NCBI GenBank assembly: GCA_964030785.1
Contig: OZ034966.1
Span: forward strand, 1,434,501 to 1,498,500
Source: Siderastrea siderea
Lineage: Eukaryota; Cnidaria; Anthozoa; Scleractinia; Rhizangiidae
Length of the DNA stretch: 64,000 nucleotides
Direction of reading: 5' to 3'
The notes beneath the pieces are model-generated. The model did no database searches and was not told the DNA's origin. It saw nothing but the letters and a program-made list of their open reading frames with translations. The translations under genes were made by a program, and so were the position numbers. Positions 21,604 to 32,281 of this stretch are shown here, one piece after another (the first letter of the stretch is position 1; every line of letters starts with the position of its first letter).

Positions 21604-24600
21604 ACGGACGGACGGACGGACGGACGGACGGACGGACTGACTGACTGACTGACTGACTGACTGACTGACTGACTGACTGACTGACTGGTGGGCTGGCTGA
21701 CTGACGGACCGACTGACTGGCGGGCTGGCTGGCTGGTTGTCATGGTTTGTGTTGTTTGACCTTGCAGGATTTCGACATGAACAATCGGCTTCAATTTGCA
21801 ACTCACAGTGCTTCTGCCGCATAGTTGTAATTAAAATACTGAGTTTTGTGGTTTACGTATTACTCCAATGGCCAAGGCAAAACCTGCTAGTATTATCATT
21901 ATATACGTTTGAATGTCAATTTAATTGTCGAAACCACAGATCTCTGCGAAAGCAAGCAGTGTGAATCTTGGGAGAAGTGCGTTTTCGACAGCAATACTGA
22001 TAGCACGAAATGTGTGTGCCGTGAAGACTTGGACTGCCCTGCTGAGTTTCAACCAGTCTGTGGCTCGGATGCAAAGAGATACAACAATTACTGCATCATG
22101 AAGGCGACAGCATGCAGAGAAGGCAGGTCCGTGAATAAGGCTGCAGACGGTCCGTGTTCTCCAGGTGTGTATAACTAGATTCACGACCTTTTCAAAGTGG
22201 TTAGCGACTATTACTGTCACAGATTGAAGAATTGCTACCTCTCCTGGGTGGAGCGAGTGAGGGGGCAGCTTGTCGCAGTTCATCGCACGGTTTCTAAAGT
22301 AAAGAATTTTAAAGGGTTCCCGTATACAATTCTCATTAATTTACTAAGTTACTAGTTGTCTGACAACATGCTCTCCATTTTTTCTTCCTCTCTTTCTGTT
22401 AGTTTTAAATCACTCCTTTTTTGTTTGTTTGTTTTTGTTTGTTTTTTTGTTTTTTATTTGTATCCATTTTTAATATTCATTTGTATGCAAACACAGGGGC
22501 CATCTGTCAGATCATCCCAACAAGTGTCTGTAGAGCATACTTCAGAAACTTTTACTTTAACACGCAAACGAAAAGGTGCGAGGAAATCGTCGCCGGTGGT
22601 TGTCATCCAAGTGGCTGGAATGGCTTCACTACTATGGACGAGTGCAACCGCACATGTGTAGGTAACGTGGGACCAGAGATGCATTTTGAAAAATTACTGT
22701 TTTAATTTATCATTGAAATTATGAATATATGAAATTCATATATTTGAACTGCGGAATGAAGAAATAAATGTAAAGAAGATCCTCGCAGTTATTGACGCAA
22801 CTTATGCAGTTGCGAAAAGGAAGCCTGAAAAAAAGTTGCATAAGTTGCGTCAATAACTGCGAGGATCTTCTTTACATTTATTTCTTCATTCCGCAGTTCA
22901 AATATATGAATTTCATATATTCATAATTTCATCTTCATCTTTCCCGGGTATATTACGAACCAATTTAATGACCAGCTCCCAGTTGGCTTGTTAGCTCAAT
23001 TGGTTAGAGCGCTGCACCGGTATCGCAGAGGTCAGGGTTCGAATCCCGGCAACCCTGATTTTTTTCAGGCTTCCTTTTCGCAACTGCATAAGTTGCGTCA
23101 ATAACTGCAAGGATCTTCTTTACATTTATTTAATTTATCATTAACACATACAATCTCTGGAACGTCGATGGTTTCATGTAAATAGCACGTACCCCTGGCC
23201 CCAGTTGTTCAAAGGCCGGCCTTTGACCAACTGGGGCCTGGCTGGACATGTGAATCTTTACCTCGATAAAACTAAGGCACTCATTTGTTGAATTTGTTAA
23301 CATTGTGATGCTGAAACTGGCCAAGGCAAATGGCGCTGCCATCCTAGACAGAACAGTCTACGACAACAGTATCCTAAACATCATTTCTGACTATTGCAAG
23401 TTCATGAAAATTAAAGATTATCCAACCCCGTTGAGGGAATGTCATAGCCTGGCCAAGTTTTTATTTAGGCTACTTTTTTCTAGTGGATGTGTGCGCTCAG
23501 CCTGTTGACCCAGGCCCTTGTGAGACCAATGCAACTCGGTGGGCGTTTAACTCGAAAGCTGGACGCTGCAAACGGTTCAACTATGGAGGCTGCTTTGGAA
23601 ACGAAAACAACTTTGACTCCAAAGAAAAATGCAATCAAAGATGCCCTCCTATTGGTGAGACGTTTATTTTTATTTTTATTTATGCTTTTCTATCTTTCTT
23701 GTTTTTTTTCTTTACCCTTTACCTTCCATGCTCTTCATCTTGCGGTATTAGGATGTTCAGTGTAAATGATTTTATTTTCTCGGAAGTGTAGCGCAGAAGG
23801 GTATCGTCGATATGTCGGTGATGAATATTCGGATTTGGAGCGAACTGTTCCATAATGAGTCAAAATTCAATCACCTGGGTTCGATTTATCGTAACTGAAG
23901 TGATAGAGAGAAGAACTGATAAGTTTTTCTTTGTTGTTGTTGTTCACATTATAATTGTTGCTGTGCTCTTATTCAAATTATTTTGTTGTTCCAACGTTGT
24001 TGTTGTTCAGTTGTGGGATTGGTCTTTACTTTTGGCGTCTACTCTCTTCTCAGCAAATTATATCGAACGTAGAACTTCTGGTTAAGGGTTAAATTGATTG
24101 ATTATTTATTTATTTTTATCTATGTATTTTTTTTCAAGCTAAATCAAGAAAGGCATGTCCGAGATGTGACCATCTGAAACTTCGTGAGGCTTGCAAAGAA
24201 AGTAACTTTGGTGAGTTGAATTTACACATTCACCATACGCTATTACAGATTAGTAAAACCCTTACCATCAATGGTCTATTATGCTAGATCAGCAACATAC
24301 ATAACAAGACAGCAGTTTGCTTTTTCTTGTATGCAAACACATAAATATGAAGTTGCAATTGACCAATACAACCACTGATCAGTATTCAGTTGTGGTTCGC
24401 TTAGACTTTCTCAAAAGTCCTTCGCTTCTCGACTTGTGGGCAAGTCTGTGGTTCGCGAGATTTGCCGACGCCGATGGAGTGTAAACAGTGAAAGATAGTC
24501 CACCCAATTCGGCTTTATTTTTAGTATTTCCCTCTTCCCTAAAGCAAGAATTTTTTTTCTTTTTCAGCTTTTGTAGGCAAAGTTCAAAATAAACTACCAG

Positions 24601-24914
24601 AAGAATCGAAGATGAAACAAGTGCAATATTTGATTGCAATCGACCAGGTGCTAAAGAACACGAAAAATGCGACCCTCCCTGTGGGGTCCGCTTTCATGAG
24701 GGTCCCCTATGAGAAGACACCAGACTGTCCCTGCCCTTCGCTACCCAAAGTCACTTTCATCTTCATGGGCCAAGGCTCGATTTTTCCAACACAGCAACGA
24801 AGTAAAATGATCAATGTGACGCAGCCAGCTCTCGTACAAAAGTGGAACAAGGATTTTCTTAACAAATTGAAGACCAAATGTTCCAAGTATTTGGATTTCA
24901 AGGGAACGAATTAA
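14424..24914 (+). CDS. secreted CCP/Tudor-like/Kazal/Kunitz/NTR multidomain protein (825 aa)
   Basis: Thirteen exons join in frame: 14424-14496, 15738-15911, 16761-16934, 17362-17535, 18209-18385, 19128-19496, 20146-20322, 21178-21357, 21940-22164, 22497-22661, 23484-23654, 24139-24210, 24568-24914. Every internal intron is phase 1, as expected of module shuffling. Order: signal peptide, CCP x4, a 123-residue tandem SH3/Tudor-like segment, CCP x2, follistatin/Kazal, Kunitz x2, NTR. The Kazal-Kunitz-Kunitz-NTR tail resembles WFIKKN proteins. The CCP-CCP-Kazal stretch recalls the CCP/FIMAC tail of complement C6/C7. It is likely extracellular and could inhibit proteases or bind complement-like proteins; the target is unknown. 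No family with this whole order is known to me. The first AATAAA after the stop is near 25405. Confidence 0.88.
15738..15911 (+). CDS. CCP module 1 of multidomain gene
   Basis: Phase 1-1, 58 codons: TCPAPKAPENA, VKFLCKEGYF, IKC, DGQW, VSC. Canonical CCP with N-Y-T and N-V-S glycosylation sequons. Confidence 0.9.
16761..16934 (+). CDS. CCP module 2 of multidomain gene
   Basis: Phase 1-1, 58 codons: VSCGDPGTPFHG, VSFKCFAGYVLEG, RTC, NQTW, PIC. Canonical CCP. Confidence 0.92.
17362..17535 (+). CDS. CCP module 3 of multidomain gene
   Basis: Phase 1-1, 58 codons: IPCEDPPKVVGA, VYYTCRDGYRMEG, LIC, NGKW, PVC. Canonical CCP; donor GTCCGT is slightly weak. Confidence 0.9.
18209..18385 (+). CDS. CCP module 4 of multidomain gene
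   Basis: Phase 1-1, 59 codons: IICGDPGTPQHG, LSFQCNEGFILFG, RIC, DGKW, PYC. Closely related to module 2 in its opening CGDPGTP. Confidence 0.92.
19128..19496 (+). CDS. tandem SH3/Tudor-like segment of multidomain gene
   Basis: One 369-nt phase 1-1 exon. Two similar halves start GTPVFVRKG and GTRVIAKH, each with the G-x-x-V-x-A/V spacing and alternating beta pattern of Tudor/DUF4537-like barrels (KYTFAKVDAIDDDKYSVTF). Only two cysteines are present, near each end. Such domains are usually intracellular, so finding one between CCPs in a secreted protein is unusual. The fold is inferred by eye. Confidence 0.7.
20146..20322 (+). CDS. CCP module 5 of multidomain gene
   Basis: Phase 1-1, 59 codons: ATCADPGRPDRG, an acidic insert (REDDYEE), VEYGCEI, QTC, SGLW, PTC. 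Canonical CCP. Confidence 0.9.
21178..21357 (+). CDS. CCP module 6 of multidomain gene
   Basis: Phase 1-1, 60 codons: TSCWDLDVLPPKNG, VSFSCNQGYELIG, LTC, DGQW, PIC. The donor is GTTTGG and is followed by a long CTT microsatellite in the intron. Confidence 0.88.
21399..21500. repeat. CTT microsatellite
   Basis: About 100 bp of CTT units just after the CCP 6 donor. Poly-Leu and poly-Lys frames over it are artefacts. Confidence 0.95.
21570..21732. repeat. GACT/GACG tetranucleotide microsatellite
   Basis: Long run of GACT units with a central GACG block, decaying into GGCT. It follows the CTT array in the same intron. Confidence 0.95.
21940..22164 (+). CDS. follistatin/Kazal (FIMAC-like) module
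   Basis: Phase 1-1, 75 codons. A short EGF-like part (LCESKQCESWEKC) is followed by a Kazal core: DCPAEFQPVCGSD, YNNYC, ACREG, GPC. Kazal modules inhibit serine proteases or bind growth factors; with CCPs they also occur in complement C6/C7. Confidence 0.88.
22497..22661 (+). CDS. Kunitz/BPTI module 1
   Basis: Phase 1-1, 55 codons. Six cysteines in Kunitz spacing: ICQ, VCRAYF, RCE, GGC, DEC, RTC. The residue after the second cysteine (P1) is Arg, which is compatible with inhibition of trypsin-like proteases. Confidence 0.9.
   Translation, partial: GPSVRSSQQVSVEHTSETFTLTRKRKGARKSSPVVVIQVAGMASLLWTSATAHV
22705..23140 (+). mobile_element. tRNA-derived SINE with inverted and direct tail copies
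   Basis: A tRNA-like head at 22984-23057 has an A box (TAGCTCAATTGG) and a B box (GGTTCGAATCC). It is followed by TTTTTTTCAGGC and a tail with GCATAAGTTGCGTCAATAAC. The tail also occurs just upstream in direct orientation (about 22832-22935) and inverted (about 22708-22815), so this part is a palindrome. It reads as a SINE family in which tail and head units are joined. It lies in the intron between Kunitz 1 and Kunitz 2. The head lacks a convincing cloverleaf, so it is not called as a tRNA gene. Confidence 0.75.
23484..23654 (+). CDS. Kunitz/BPTI module 2
   Basis: Phase 1-1, 57 codons. Six cysteines: VCAQ, GPCETN, RCKRFNYGGC, KCNQRC. P1 is Glu, unlike classical trypsin inhibitors, so this module may have another specificity or a binding role. 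Confidence 0.92.
24139..24210 (+). CDS. NTR domain, first exon
   Basis: Phase 1-1, 24 codons: KACPRCDHLKLREACKESNF, the cysteine-rich beginning of a netrin-like domain (C-x2-C ... C-x2-S-x-F). TTTCAAG acceptor. Confidence 0.8.
24568..24914 (+). CDS. NTR domain, last exon with stop
   Basis: Starts in phase 1 after TTTTCAG and ends with TAA at 24912-24914. It contains VGKV at the start, a C-P-C-P pair and a late cysteine in TKCSKY, typical of NTR/C345C modules. It completes the protein. Confidence 0.88.
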
Positions 24915-26064
24915 ATCTATGCTTCAATGCTAAAACAAAGCTTTTTTTATCAGTGTATTTTGATAGACAATAGTTTAATAGTTACGGCTATAATGTAACA
25001 ACTATCATAGCCCAGGGAGCTATACGTAAAGTTAAGATTCGCTTAATTAGCAATTAGTTTTTACTAAACCAATAATGCATTGGCGAAAGAAGCAGTGTAG
25101 TAACAAAAACATGTATCTTCTGTTAGCATGTATTTGTGCCGTACATCAGTAAAATTGCAACTGGAAACATGGCTTGTTTATTTCTATTTTAATGGTGCGC
25201 TTTTTTGTACACAAAAAGTATGATGAGACCGCGGATGGTTTGCTATCATGAAAAGTACATTTTAATGCTGAATATAGAATTGAAGCAAAAGTTTATTTGA
25301 TAAAAACACAAATGGGCGCAAACTTTTCACTGTTTTTATATGCAAGCTAGGCACAGGCGGATCCAGGAGGGGTCCAGATAGCAAGACTTGATACTTCAAA
25401 AACAAATAAAGATAGCTCAGATTTAGCAATGTTACAGCAAAACAAAAGATTTTCTGGCAACGTGAAGAACGACGTGCACTCGTGCAATATATATAGGTAT
25501 TTTTAAAGTATATGTTAGGTGCTGTGAAGTGAAAAAACGCCCTAAAGAATTTCCACCTGCCAGAAACATTGCTGGTTTCGTGCTTTCTCGTCCCACTTTT
25601 GGCAAACCTTGATTGTTTTCTTGTCTTTTTGACTAAATGAAATGTCGAAGTTCACTAAGTTCTTTACAACCTCCGGCCAGGGGGGGAGATCCTAGGGTGC
25701 CCGTGATCCCCCCTTGGGAATGAGAAAAAATAATAATCAAGCAAACCACACAGCTATCTCGCGAAAAACTAGTCACGCCTTTTGAATTCTCTTTTAAGTT
25801 CAGTGATTTACCACGGTACAAAATGATTGGCTTTGAAACTGGACAGTGCTTATTGCACAGCCACATATGACACCTGGCCGCCCCCGATCCCACATCCCGC
25901 CCTAAAATCTAGTCCAGTCCCGCCATCTTCAGTCGAAGGTGTTCGAACACGCCGTGGTGTGATGCGACTACGGTGGAGTGGTACTGTATTAATCATCAAC
26001 GTCCACCTCTCAGTCATTTTCTTATCTGAAAAGTCCGTAAAGCGACCAATGCGCTTCTAATTAA
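24915..26064. other. 3' flank of multidomain gene, no further gene seen
   Basis: Probable 3' UTR followed by non-coding sequence. The first canonical AATAAA is near 25405. No coding frame with domain similarity was found on either strand. Confidence 0.5.
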
Positions 26065-26260
26065 CAAATTGACGTCAGTTTTTTATGCGTCTGTCCTCTT
26101 ATCGATGATAAGCTTAAATTTCGTCATAACATTGTCAAAGTGTTGTAGATCCACGAGCCGCAGGCGAGTTGATCTACAACGAACTTTGTCAATGTTATGA
26201 AGAAATTTAAGCTTATCATCAATAAGAGGACAGACGCACAAAAAAACTGATATCAATTTG
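26065..26260. mobile_element. palindromic MITE
   Basis: The two halves are near-perfect inverted copies: CAAATTGACGTCAG at the left end and CTGATATCAATTTG at the right. The shared GTCTGTCCTCTTAT and GATGATAAGC blocks are followed by a small GTTGTAGATC hairpin centre. No coding capacity. Confidence 0.75.
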
Positions 26261-27003
26261 CTTTTTACAATTAAAAAAAAAACAAACTGATTTTCAAACG
26301 AAGGAAAGAAATGCAAGGGTCAATGGAAGGTGCGATTGCCGCAGAAACAGAATTTCATCGCTGTAATTCGGAGAATCACAGCCTCGTAAATTAAAACTTT
26401 AGTAAGAATAGGCCAGAAATACAAGGAAAAATTCGAATTGCTCAACTAACTTTTAATCCAGTGTTCACAAAATAATCCGCTAAAACACGGTTCAGCTTAA
26501 TTTCATCGACAGCGCAAATTCCCGCTCACCGCCGATTTTCAGGTCTGAATCCTCAACAAACATCCTCATCTTTTCGCTCTAAGGTTGCAATGGTTTCTTC
26601 AGTTTTAACCCATAAATTTTAGATGATTTCCTCATTGAAGATTACTAGATTTGTGGTACAATTATCGCCTCATCAAGAATGCAGCGCTGAAAAGTTTGAC
26701 AATTTTTTTTTGCTGATTGCTTTATGTGTTTTAGGTCTAGCTACAAAAGTCCGGATTTTTTTCGGGATTTTTAGAGCTTCACGGGATTTTTAGAAAACTA
26801 TAGGATGTTTAGAGATTTGGAGGGATTTTTAGAAATTTTGGTGAATATTTTCAAGGTTTTTTGTTTATTTGTTGCAAAAAAGCTTGAAACTTGGAAAAGT
26901 TTCGTCACATGCGATCCTGCCTTAATTTGTTTGCAATGTTTTGATGCCCCCTCACAGTATCGGTCAGCGGTTTTACCTATAATCCAGCATTCCTGGCTGT
27001 GAC

Positions 27004-30000
27004 GACAGAGCTGAACATTACCACCTTAGTTCCTTGCACAGCTGCTGCTTTAAAATTAATTGCAGCCCTGTATTTTTATTTAGCTGGAATGTCCTACATT
27101 TTGCATTTTTGTGTATGATACTCATGAACGTCTTTAATCTTTAATCATGGTAACTGCCACTAGCGTTACAAATAATGCTAATTTGGCAATGGAGCGGCCA
27201 GCGGTCGCTCAATTACATGGTATCAGAATAACAATGATGTAAATTAAATTATTATGTTAAATATTGTTCAAACAAATGTGGAATTTTAAAATAAACATTT
27301 TAGTAATATCATTTATTGTTTTGATTGATGACTTTGTTTATGGCCTGAGGCTTTCCCTCTTTTTGGTTAACAGCATTCAGTCCCTTTACGATATTTTTGG
27401 GCAGCAAACAACATGACGGGAGTAGTAGGCAGTAAGAATCAAGATCTCCAATAATCCCCCATCTTGAGCTTCAAGCCCCCCTCTCTATTGAGCCCCCCCT
27501 CCCCCCCCCCATGGCCACAAAATGACGGAAGGTACGGCGTGACATAGGTCGGGTTATAATTGCACTATATTCTTGATCTAAACGTTTCCAACTTGCAATT
27601 TCATATGGGACAGTTTCAGTACTTTTCTATCAAGTTCTGTTTTCAGTATATCAATGATGGTTTTGCTCATCTAGTCTCTCAAAAAGAGCCTTTATGCCAA
27701 GAGACTTGTGTTCATTCAAATTTCAGGATTAGTTCCTGATTTTGGATGCAAAACTCCTGGCTAATCATGTTATCACTTTTTTGAGGGCTACACTTCAGTA
27801 GAACACATTTGTATGAGCTTGGATGGGCTTCAGTTTTAAGGTTGTGCATGGCAAGTGCATGAAGACTGTATCGCTATCTATTAAAGCTGGCCAGCACTCC
27901 GCAGAAAAAAAAAAAGATTGTCATCTTTCATTCCTGGAGAGTTTTAAATAAGCCCGCCACTCTATTAAGTCCCCCTTCTAGTATGCCTGAAAATAAAGAA
28001 GCCTCCAGGGGGCTTAACAGAGTATTAAATTTTTTACGGTAATCACTGTGGGAAAGGTCATTAAAAAATGGTTTATCATCAGGGTCCAACAAAGGTTTGG
28101 TAACATGCAAACAACTTTAAAACAACAAGATAGCACACTAAGAAATTTCAGAGAATAATGGGAAGGAGTGCTACGAAGGGATGTTATATGTGAAAGTTAG
28201 GATGTGCTCTTTTCCGGTAGGTGGGATGCGGAAAAGTATTGAAATCTTTGTGGCCTCAGAGGGTGTTACTTTGGACCCAACTGCTTACAATGTGTACATT
28301 GCAATGATATTGTATAGCAATGATGGTCTTAGGGGTGTGTACATGATACTGGTGCAACTGTCATTCTGGTATGAGTTCACCAAACTCTCTCTTGTAGCTC
28401 TTATTTGTTTACACAGTACCAGCACAAAATCTCAGACTAGAATAAGTCATACCAGTGCAGGTTCACTAAACCAGATCGAGATTTTCACTCTTGCATCATG
28501 TAAACACAGTATCATTCTTATTGTTTCAATAATTTGATTGTAGCACAAAACTCCAACCACCAGGAAAACACACTTTATGCTAACACAGTACAAGTTTTCA
28601 GCCAAATCAGAATGAAAGTTGCAGTGATACTTCGTAAACACCCCCTTTGAATCAATTCCTAATTTCACACCATTGCAAGGGACGATGTGTATTATAGGGA
28701 TTCTTGGTCAATAGCATCTGCCAACACTCAGTGGCGCAGAGATTACTTCATCTGATAATACGTCAAAAAAGGTCAGCTTATCAACTGATTGTCCCTTAAC
28801 TATACATGATCACATGCAAGTACAATGTTCAAATCCTTGGCTTTGGTATTTCCTACTTCAACACCATGACAACAACTCGTTCAGCTCGATTGGCCAAATG
28901 TGGAAATGCCGGGAAATTTAAAAACAAGTATATCCAACGATAAATGTGCCAAGGGAAATAACAAAGAAAATGAGAAAAACAGCAAAGTATCATGCAAAGG
29001 TGGAAAGCTATATAAGGCACAGGAGAAGTTAGCGAGAGGAGCTGGTGTGAACGTAGGAGAATATCTTTGTATTTCCCACCATGACGAAGTAATGAGGGCA
29101 AACAACCGCTGCTCTTTTCCTTCACGTAATTCAACCCAACATTCAAGGGCATTGGTGCCAATACCAAGGCATCTTTACAAGAAAATAGATAAGATAGGTG
29201 CGGGAGTTCAGGATTATCAGCCAGGCTGCAAATGATGCACCAAATGTAAGAAAATGGAAAGAAAGTTAGATTGATACTTTGATTCAAATGAAAACTGCAC
29301 TGTGGCAAAGACAAGACTGGTAAGTGTAACCATGGAAGGCTTTTTTTAAATAACTTTTAAATTTTTCAGACATTTAGGATTTGCTTGTGTACCCTCCCCT
29401 ATGCCCAATTCGTTGAGGTTGAATAACAACAAACGGTTTACCCATGGCTGATAGATACAAATAAAGAGATACATAACTATTGAGAATTATCTACCATTTT
29501 ATTACTGTTGCCTCAACACATTAAAATGACTAACATCATTTTGAAATGTTATGAATACAACACAACTTGCAACACAAATTGTTCTCATCATCATTAACAT
29601 TACAAGTACAAATTGTACTGTTTACACCTGAAATCCAAATTTCTTTCCCACGACAGGTGCAGACTTCAAGACACAATGAAAGTGGATGCTCTGGGAAAAA
29701 GAAAGTGCAACATACATTATTTCTCGTTCCTAAAGCGCGTTAAGAGGCTGACCGTAGGCGAAACGACCGAAAAGCACCGCTATACAGCTTGAAATAAAAC
29801 CACAATTTCTACTGAATGAAAGCTTTACTTACCGTAATGATATCGCCAAAGGCATCGAATTCTTCGTTTAACATCTCCCAGTACTAAAACGGCATTAAAA
29901 ACAAAAAAAATCCCACAGCTTGGAACACAAAATCAGCGAGAAACTGACTCATTCACCACGAGGAGAGCAGTGACGTAACGAACATGCGCAGTGCGTTATT

Positions 30001-30010
30001 CAGCTCTGTC
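27004..30010. mobile_element. Mutator-like DNA transposon, 3.0 kb, 9-bp TSD
   Basis: The ends are GACAGAGCTGAA at 27004 and TTCAGCTCTGTC ending at 30010. They are flanked by a perfect 9-bp duplication GGCTGTGAC at 26995-27003 and 30011-30019. The inverted termini are short. It carries no intact transposase. Possible coding remnants are a plus-strand frame at 28900-29235 and a minus-strand start with a GTAAG donor at about 29831-29873. The 9-bp duplication points to a MULE, but the assignment is tentative. Confidence 0.6.
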
Positions 30011-30018
30011 GGCTGTGA

Positions 30019-32156
30019 CAGGAGGGAGTGATGAACTTGGATGAATGACAAAAGAGGTAAATACTACGCTGTAGTCAAAATACTTTTCCCGACGTTTCGG
30101 CAATGCTGCCTTCTTCAGGGGGTCAAAACTATTTCACCGTTAAAAAGTCCGTTGTATATCTCGCGTATTTAACTAAAAGCTCGCGCACGTTGCCGCGCGC
30201 GCGAGACAACGCGCGATCAGACAAAGAAGTCAATTCACGTGAAGCTAAAGTCGTGGTTTAATCCACTCGGAGCCAGAGTTCCGTGCTTGAAGATATATCG
30301 CATCTCCTGTTTCTTGCGGTGCTGTTGGTTCACCAGGCCTGCCTTCAGGACAGCGACCTTCATATCCTGCAGGGAGTGATCCGGCTGGTTAAAATGTGCA
30401 GTTAGTGATGAACTTGGGCCTGGGCACAAGCGCCGGTATTGGCGAATGAAAAACCGAGGTGTCTGGCGATCGTGACGTCACATATAAATCTGCCCCGGAA
30501 ATTCAAAGGAAAGCTAACAAATGGCTTCCTCGCAAATGTTTACAGTCCAGTTTCTCAAAAAGAACAGATCAAAACAATAAAAGAACGAAAGGTATGCTGC
30601 ATGCTATAACATAAAAAGTATTCTTAATGCAAATTGGTCCTCAAAACAAAATAACCAATTGGCGATAAGACTCAAAAGATTTCATGGACGCTTTGGTCGA
30701 TCGATTGAAATCGTGATCAAGATCACCTTTCAGAAGCTGTATCTCACAAACCCTAAGATGTGTCGCTTGGAGACAAAAACATAACTTTTATATGTATAAA
30801 CTCTTTCCAATTTTAGGAAAACAAAATTGCGTAACACTTTCATTAAAATGATCAGTGGCTTTAAACATCATTAAAATGTGGAGAAGAATACTCCAATACA
30901 AAGAAACGTTTACTGTGAATTCATCTGCTTGGTTCGAAGTTAATAATGGACCACAGTAATTCCTTAATTTGCTAAACTATCTTGTGAAAAACGACAAAGA
31001 TGACAACATTTGCTGGAGGCGAGGCAAAACAGCTGACACGCCGGCTTTCCGGCCAAATTTCTGCTGATCTCTTATCGAATAATTATAAAAAACCACAGTT
31101 TATCTAAAACGCCAACTTTCTCAGGTTACTGATGTTAAGGGTTAACAAGGCTCTCTCTTTACTAGAATGGTCCTCAGTTTGACTGTTTTAAAAGTAATTA
31201 ATCTTTGAAAATCAAATGACAGGACCAATTCAATTTATCTGCGAAACGGTCATCGTCAGTTGTAGTTAGTTGTGGATCAAGTAGACGGTCAAACTCTTTC
31301 TAAAACACTATGCAACCTGAACAGCAACTGAATCTAGAGGAAACTGGAGGTATTGAGAATAAATCACTGAATCACTGATCCAAATGGTACTCAAATATAT
31401 CTATTAGTTTTCATAAAAAAGTACAGAACCAGATCAGCGAAGACTTGTTTCCTCAGGCGCCCGCATAATTTGCGAGCTGATTCAGATTTTTATGTTGTTC
31501 TGCAAAAGTGTAGTTTACACGGGTTAAATGAGGTGGCAAGAATTTACTAAGTTCGATTACTCTTTCCCTAGCAATTAAATATCACTATTCTTTCCTTACA
31601 CAGAAGATGGAAGCAAATACTGTAAGAAAAGTTAACTTTTAAGTGCTAAACATACCCTTCTAGGTTCGCCTTCTATTATACTCAGCTAAACAAACGGACT
31701 GATCATTTTCTTGGCAAATACTATACCACTTTTTTCAACTTGGGTACTTTTGTTAAACTATGGGCTAGTCCGTAGCCAAGTTTCAAGTTTCCCTGTGGTA
31801 TATAACTGAAATAAACACACTTTTTGGGACGCGGACAATAACAATTTTCCCGCATAATTCTTCGATCCCAGAGAGTAAACATGACTCTTAAAACATTATT
31901 TAAGTGTGATTTTAACGTTAAGACAAAGAGCCACTTACCTATATCGAAAAAAGGGATGACTAAAATTCCATTACCCAAGAAAACAAGCTTAGCTGAAAGC
32001 TTAGTAGCACAAAAAATACGTTTGTAGCCCGAAATCTAACATAGTTGCCAGCGCCATTTTTGAAGACTCGGCAAACTCGCGCGCTTTTCACGTCGTGACG
32101 TCACGATGGCCAGACACCTCGAACCAGCCGAGCGGCGAGTTCATCACTCCCTCCTG
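30019..32156. mobile_element. non-autonomous hAT-like element, 8-bp TSD
   Basis: The left end CAGGAGGGAGTGATGAACT (30019) mirrors the right end AGTTCATCACTCCCTCCTG (32156). Both termini also share GAGGTGTCTGGC and GTGACGTCAC. The 8-bp duplication GGCTGTGA lies before the left end and at 32157-32164. CAGG...CCTG ends with 8-bp duplications fit hAT. No transposase frame is seen. It was split internally by the Penelope-like fragment. Confidence 0.7.
30041..30403 (-). mobile_element. Penelope-like element, 3'-end fragment with GIY-YIG tail
   Basis: Flanked by the 14-bp duplication AGTGATGAACTTGG (30027-30040, 30404-30417). The minus strand codes AHFNQPDHSLQDM then an R-K-K-Q-E stretch and HGTLAPSGLN, the C-terminal part of the GIY-YIG endonuclease of PLEs. 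The region after it, with GACGTTTCGGC, is a typical 3' non-coding part. Severely 5'-truncated. Confidence 0.75.
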
Positions 32157-32281
32157 GGCTGTGAAGATGTGAATGAGTTCAAAATGGCGGGAATTTTCAC
32201 CACAGGTCACCCAGTTTTTGTAATATTAGAGGATTTTTTGAGATTTTTAGAAGTTTTTATGGGATTTTTAGAGGTGGAACC

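Noticed and set aside
21322..21822. Poly-Leu, poly-Phe, poly-Lys and Ser-Val-Gln repeat frames
   Set aside because: Translations of the CTT and GACT/GACG microsatellites in an intron.
22984..23057. Functional tRNA gene
   Set aside because: A and B boxes are present, but the anticodon arm does not fold well, and the sequence is followed by a known SINE-type tail that also occurs next door.
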